In this document: positions 51,055-53,390 of the stretch, piece after piece
Layout: every line of letters starts with the position of its first letter
Position numbering within the stretch: the stretch's first letter is position 1
NCBI GenBank assembly: GCA_964406605.1
Contig: CAYOSF010000018.1
Span: 1 to 53,390, forward strand
Length of the DNA: 53,390 bases
Direction: 5' to 3'
Source of the DNA: CAYOSF01 sp964406605
GTDB lineage: Bacteria; Chloroflexota; Dehalococcoidia; DSTF01; RBG-16-68-14
Program-made: the position numbers and the translations under genes
Notes under the pieces: generated by a model
Told to the model about the DNA's origin: nothing
The model's database searches: none
The model's input: the letters and a program-made list of their open reading frames with translations, nothing else

Positions 51055-53390
51055 TCACTGTGTCGCGCACATGTGCCATGGCAATGTCCACAAGGGCAGC
51101 ACACTAGCATCTATCCCACGCCGGTGTGAGGAGGACTCAGGCCAGGTAAGAACCGACCGTGCCATTGAGGCTGCAGCCGGCGGTGTGGCGCCCGTGGTTC
51201 CGTAGGCTGAATTGCCGATACCGCTGGTGCCCATGGTTCCGTGAGCCAGGCCACCGGCGGGGTCGATCAGTACCTGCTGAGCGACGACGGGCTGGTCGGA
51301 CGCTATGACGCTGCCGAAGGCCCAGCCGGGACCGGGGCCGAAGGTCGCGTCGTGCGCCGCGATGGTCCCCCGGCTGTTGGCGGGCACCACTAGGTTCTTG
51401 ACGACCGGTGGCGCCCCGTCAAGGTTGAAGGTGGCCGTCACGTTGGCGGCAGTACCCCCTGGGTTCATGAGGGAGATGAAGGTGAGCCAGCCATCGCCCG
51501 TGTAGCCCTCGGCGAACTGCCAGTTTGTGGACGTTCCTGTTGCGCCCATGGTGCCGTGGGCCAGGCCACCGGCGGGGTCGATCAGTACCTGCTGAGCGAC
51601 GACGGGCTGGTCGGACGCTATGACGCTGCCGAAGGCCCAGCCGGGACCGGGGCCGAAGGTCGCGTCGTGCGCCGCGATGGTCCCCCGGCTGTTGGCGGGC
51701 ACCACTAGGTTCTTGACGACCGGTGGCGCCCCGTCAAGGTTGAAGGTGGCCGTCACGTTGGCGGCAGTACCCCCTGGGTTCATGAGGGAGATGAAGGTGA
51801 GCCAGCCATCGCCCGTGTAGCCCTCGGCGAAGTACCACGTGCTTGGTGCAATCGCGGTGGCCGTAGGAGTTGGTGATGAGGTCGTCGTCGGTGTTGGAGA
51901 CGGCGTTGCAGTCGCGGTAAAGCCCGGTGTTGCTGATGGCGTAGGCGTGGACCGGAGCGTGACATGGACATCATCGATGAACTGGCCCGCGAAGTCGTTG
52001 AAAAGCTCATCGCCCGAATCGAATTCGAAAGCGATGTTTGTTGTACCAGCCGGGATGTCGACGGTTACCGTCTGCTCCGTTAGCGACTCACCGCAGATTT
52101 CGCCTCCAGCGTCGAGGAACTGACCGCCAGACGTGATCGCCCCTGTCAGAAGATCCAGCGGCGCGTACGTCGTGCCGCCGTCTATCGAGTAGAGAACGAA
52201 CGTCTGGTCATAGCCCCCGCAGTCGTTCTCTGTTGAGCGAGCAGTCTGGAATTCGAGGGTTCCACCACTCGGCGCGCTGAACACTGGTGACGTCGCACGG
52301 CCGCTGACCTGAGCGCCTGTATCATAGGTGCAGCCGGTGACACCCGGGCCAGTGCACCCCTGGTTGACGGCGAGCATGCCGCCGGTCATCCCAGAGATCT
52401 CAGCGGATGTCTCGCGGTGCCAGAGGCCCTCCGTGCCGAAGCAGTTCTGCGAATCCCAGTCCCAAGATGGCACGTCGCAGGGCGACGGCGTGGACGTGAC
52501 CGTTGCTGTGGGCGTATTGGTCGGCGTTGGACATCCAGCCGGTGGGCACGTCGGGGTAGCCGTCGGTGTTGGCGACGGCGTGGCGGAACCCGGGTAGAGG
52601 AAGGTGATGCCATCGATGTCGTCCTGGTGCAGGATGCGTTTCTCTTGACCACTCCCGATGCTCGGGAACATCACCGCCGCGCCATCGGTACTGTGACCGA
52701 GGCCCAGCCCGTGCCCGAACTCGTGCAGGTCCACCGTTTCCAAATCGAACGTCCCGGACGGCACAGGGAGAGCGCCCGTGTACCAGGTGAAGTCTGCGTT
52801 GTCGATCACCATATCGAATTCGTCGATGGAGCCGGTGCCGTGCCACGTCACGCCGAGCACCCCCGCGCTGGCGATGTCATCCCAGCCAACATCATTGAAG
52901 CCGTCGAAGAACTGCGCGCCCGGACAGCCGTCGTAGAGCGACGGACAACGGCTGGTGGTGCCACCATACCCGAATACGAACGATGACGTTGCAACATCGG
53001 TCCAGGTCTGGAGCGAGACGAGCAATGGTGAGAGACCATCGGCGACGGGGCTGCCTGACGCGTTGTATTGCACGGCGACCGGCAACGTGTCCCAGACGAG
53101 GCCGTTGGTGGTGAAGGCGTCGGACCCGGTGTCTGCCAGCGCCTCCTCGATGGCGACGGCGTCGGGCGCAATGTCGCTGAGGGCTTCCCGGGCGACGCGG
53201 TCGGCATCCTGGCCGGGGTAGACCACGACGAGAACCTCGACCACCGCGGTGCCTTGCTCTAGCTCGACCCGGCCCTCGATGGTGACGATGCGCGCCGTTG
53301 AGATAGCTGGTAGCGAGGCGCCCATAGTACCGTGGGCCAGGCCACCGGCGGGGTCGATCAGTACCTGCTGAGCGACGACGGGCTGGTCGG
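51055..53390 (-). CDS. Secreted matrixin-like metalloprotease with FAEGYTG repeats (truncated at window end)
   Basis: The frame is open to the window edge, so the start is missing; the Met at 53325 is inside a repeat. In reading order there is the end of a repeat (to about 53326), a matrixin-type zinc protease with HEFGHGLGLGH (about 52691-52724) and a Met-turn (AVMFPS), a Thr/Pro linker, a domain with several Cys, another Thr/Pro linker and two 105-residue repeats starting FAEGYTGDGWLTF. The C-terminal 50 residues are unlike the repeats. The protein is probably secreted and surface-bound. What it cuts is unknown. Confidence 0.85.
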   Translation of the reverse strand, partial: DQPVVAQQVLIDPAGGLAHGTMGASLPAISTARIVTIEGRVELEQGTAVVEVLVVVYPGQDADRVAREALSDIAPDAVAIEEALADTGSDAFTTNGLVWDTLPVAVQYNASGSPVADGLSPLLVSLQTWTDVATSSFVFGYGGTTSRCPSLYDGCPGAQFFDGFNDVGWDDIASAGVLGVTWHGTGSIDEFDMVIDNADFTWYTGALPVPSGTFDLETVDLHEFGHGLGLGHSTDGAAVMFPSIGSGQEKRILHQDDIDGITFLYPGSATPSPTPTATPTCPPAGCPTPTNTPTATVTSTPSPCDVPSWDWDSQNCFGTEGLWHRETSAEISGMTGGMLAVNQGCTGPGVTGCTYDTGAQVSGRATSPVFSAPSGGTLEFQTARSTENDCGGYDQTFVLYSIDGGTTYAPLDLLTGAITSGGQFLDAGGEICGESLTEQTVTVDIPAGTTNIAFEFDSGDELFNDFAGQFIDDVHVTLRSTPTPSATPGFTATATPSPTPTTTSSPTPTATAIAPSTWYFAEGYTGDGWLTFISLMNPGGTAANVTATFNLDGAPPVVKNLVVPANSRGTIAAHDATFGPGPGWAFGSVIASDQPVVAQQVLIDPAGGLAHGTMGATGTSTNWQFAEGYTGDGWLTFISLMNPGGTAANVTATFNLDGAPPVVKNLVVPANSRGTIAAHDATFGPGPGWAFGSVIASDQPVVAQQVLIDPAGGLAHGTMGTSGIGNSAYGTTGATPPAAASMARSVLTWPESSSHRRGIDASVLPLWTLPWHMCATQ
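51246..51516 (-). repeat. Exact 271-bp repeat, copy 1
   Basis: By eye it matches 51561-51831 base for base, at an offset of 315 nt (105 codons). It encodes most of one FAEGYTG repeat unit. Confidence 0.9.
51561..51831 (-). repeat. Exact 271-bp repeat, copy 2
   Basis: This copy matches 51246-51516 with no difference seen, including synonymous positions, which implies recent duplication or gene conversion. Confidence 0.9.
53337..53390 (-). repeat. Third copy, cut by the window end
   Basis: These 54 bases are identical to the start of the other copies (51561-51614). They sit upstream of the protease domain in the same open frame. Confidence 0.85.

Overview
The window looks like a piece of a high-GC bacterial chromosome, most likely from the Chloroflexota. 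That placement is an inference from gene content: a full division/cell-wall cluster, secreted proteins with Thr/Pro linkers, FAEGYTG-type surface repeats, a large PAS/GGDEF/HD-GYP sensor and a GT87-like membrane glycosyltransferase. I used no database. I found no rRNA, tRNA, CRISPR array, insertion sequence or phage gene. Both window edges fall inside repetitive surface-protein genes.

Layout. At 2-370 is the 3' end of a Thr/Pro-rich surface protein with an LPEAG plus membrane tail. From 794 to 17412 (minus strand) runs a 14-gene dcw operon read as mraZ-rsmH-ftsL-ftsI-murF-mraY-murD-ftsW-murG-murC/murB fusion-ddl-ftsQ-ftsA-ftsZ. It starts from a clear promoter at 17499-17526 that overlaps an array of TGGNN boxes with exact 10-nt period, a probable MraZ operator. 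murE is missing from its usual place. Divergently (17588-24648, plus) lie mogA, trmD, rplS, def, a tRNA nucleotidyltransferase, a tiny ORF, secD, secF and a small zinc-ribbon protein.

From 24748 to 28298 (minus) are a small membrane protein, a PIG-L deacetylase, selB and a gamma-glutamylcyclotransferase-like gene. From 28362 to 37567 (plus) are an HDAC-family deacetylase, ffh-rpsP-khpA-rimM and a 1742-residue sensor with six PAS domains, GGDEF, GAF and HD-GYP. Then come a lytic transglycosylase (minus), a DinB-like protein (plus) and a GH1 beta-glucosidase (minus).

From 42102 to 44534 (minus) is a tight polyamine operon, speD-dhs-speB. It has no spermidine synthase, so it may run arginine to agmatine to putrescine to homospermidine; this is the most interesting metabolic hypothesis here. 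Upstream are ricT, holB (with an in-frame insert rich in palindromes) and lysA. The right end holds a dockerin protein on a Thr/Pro stalk, a GT87-like glycosyltransferase and a matrixin-type metalloprotease with exact 271-bp repeats, cut by the window end.

Themes: the dcw cluster builds septum and wall; mogA-secF and ffh-rimM serve translation, RNA modification and export; the end segments encode surface proteins. Several genes without a good Shine-Dalgarno site have a -10-like hexamer 8-9 nt before the start codon, suggesting leaderless mRNAs.
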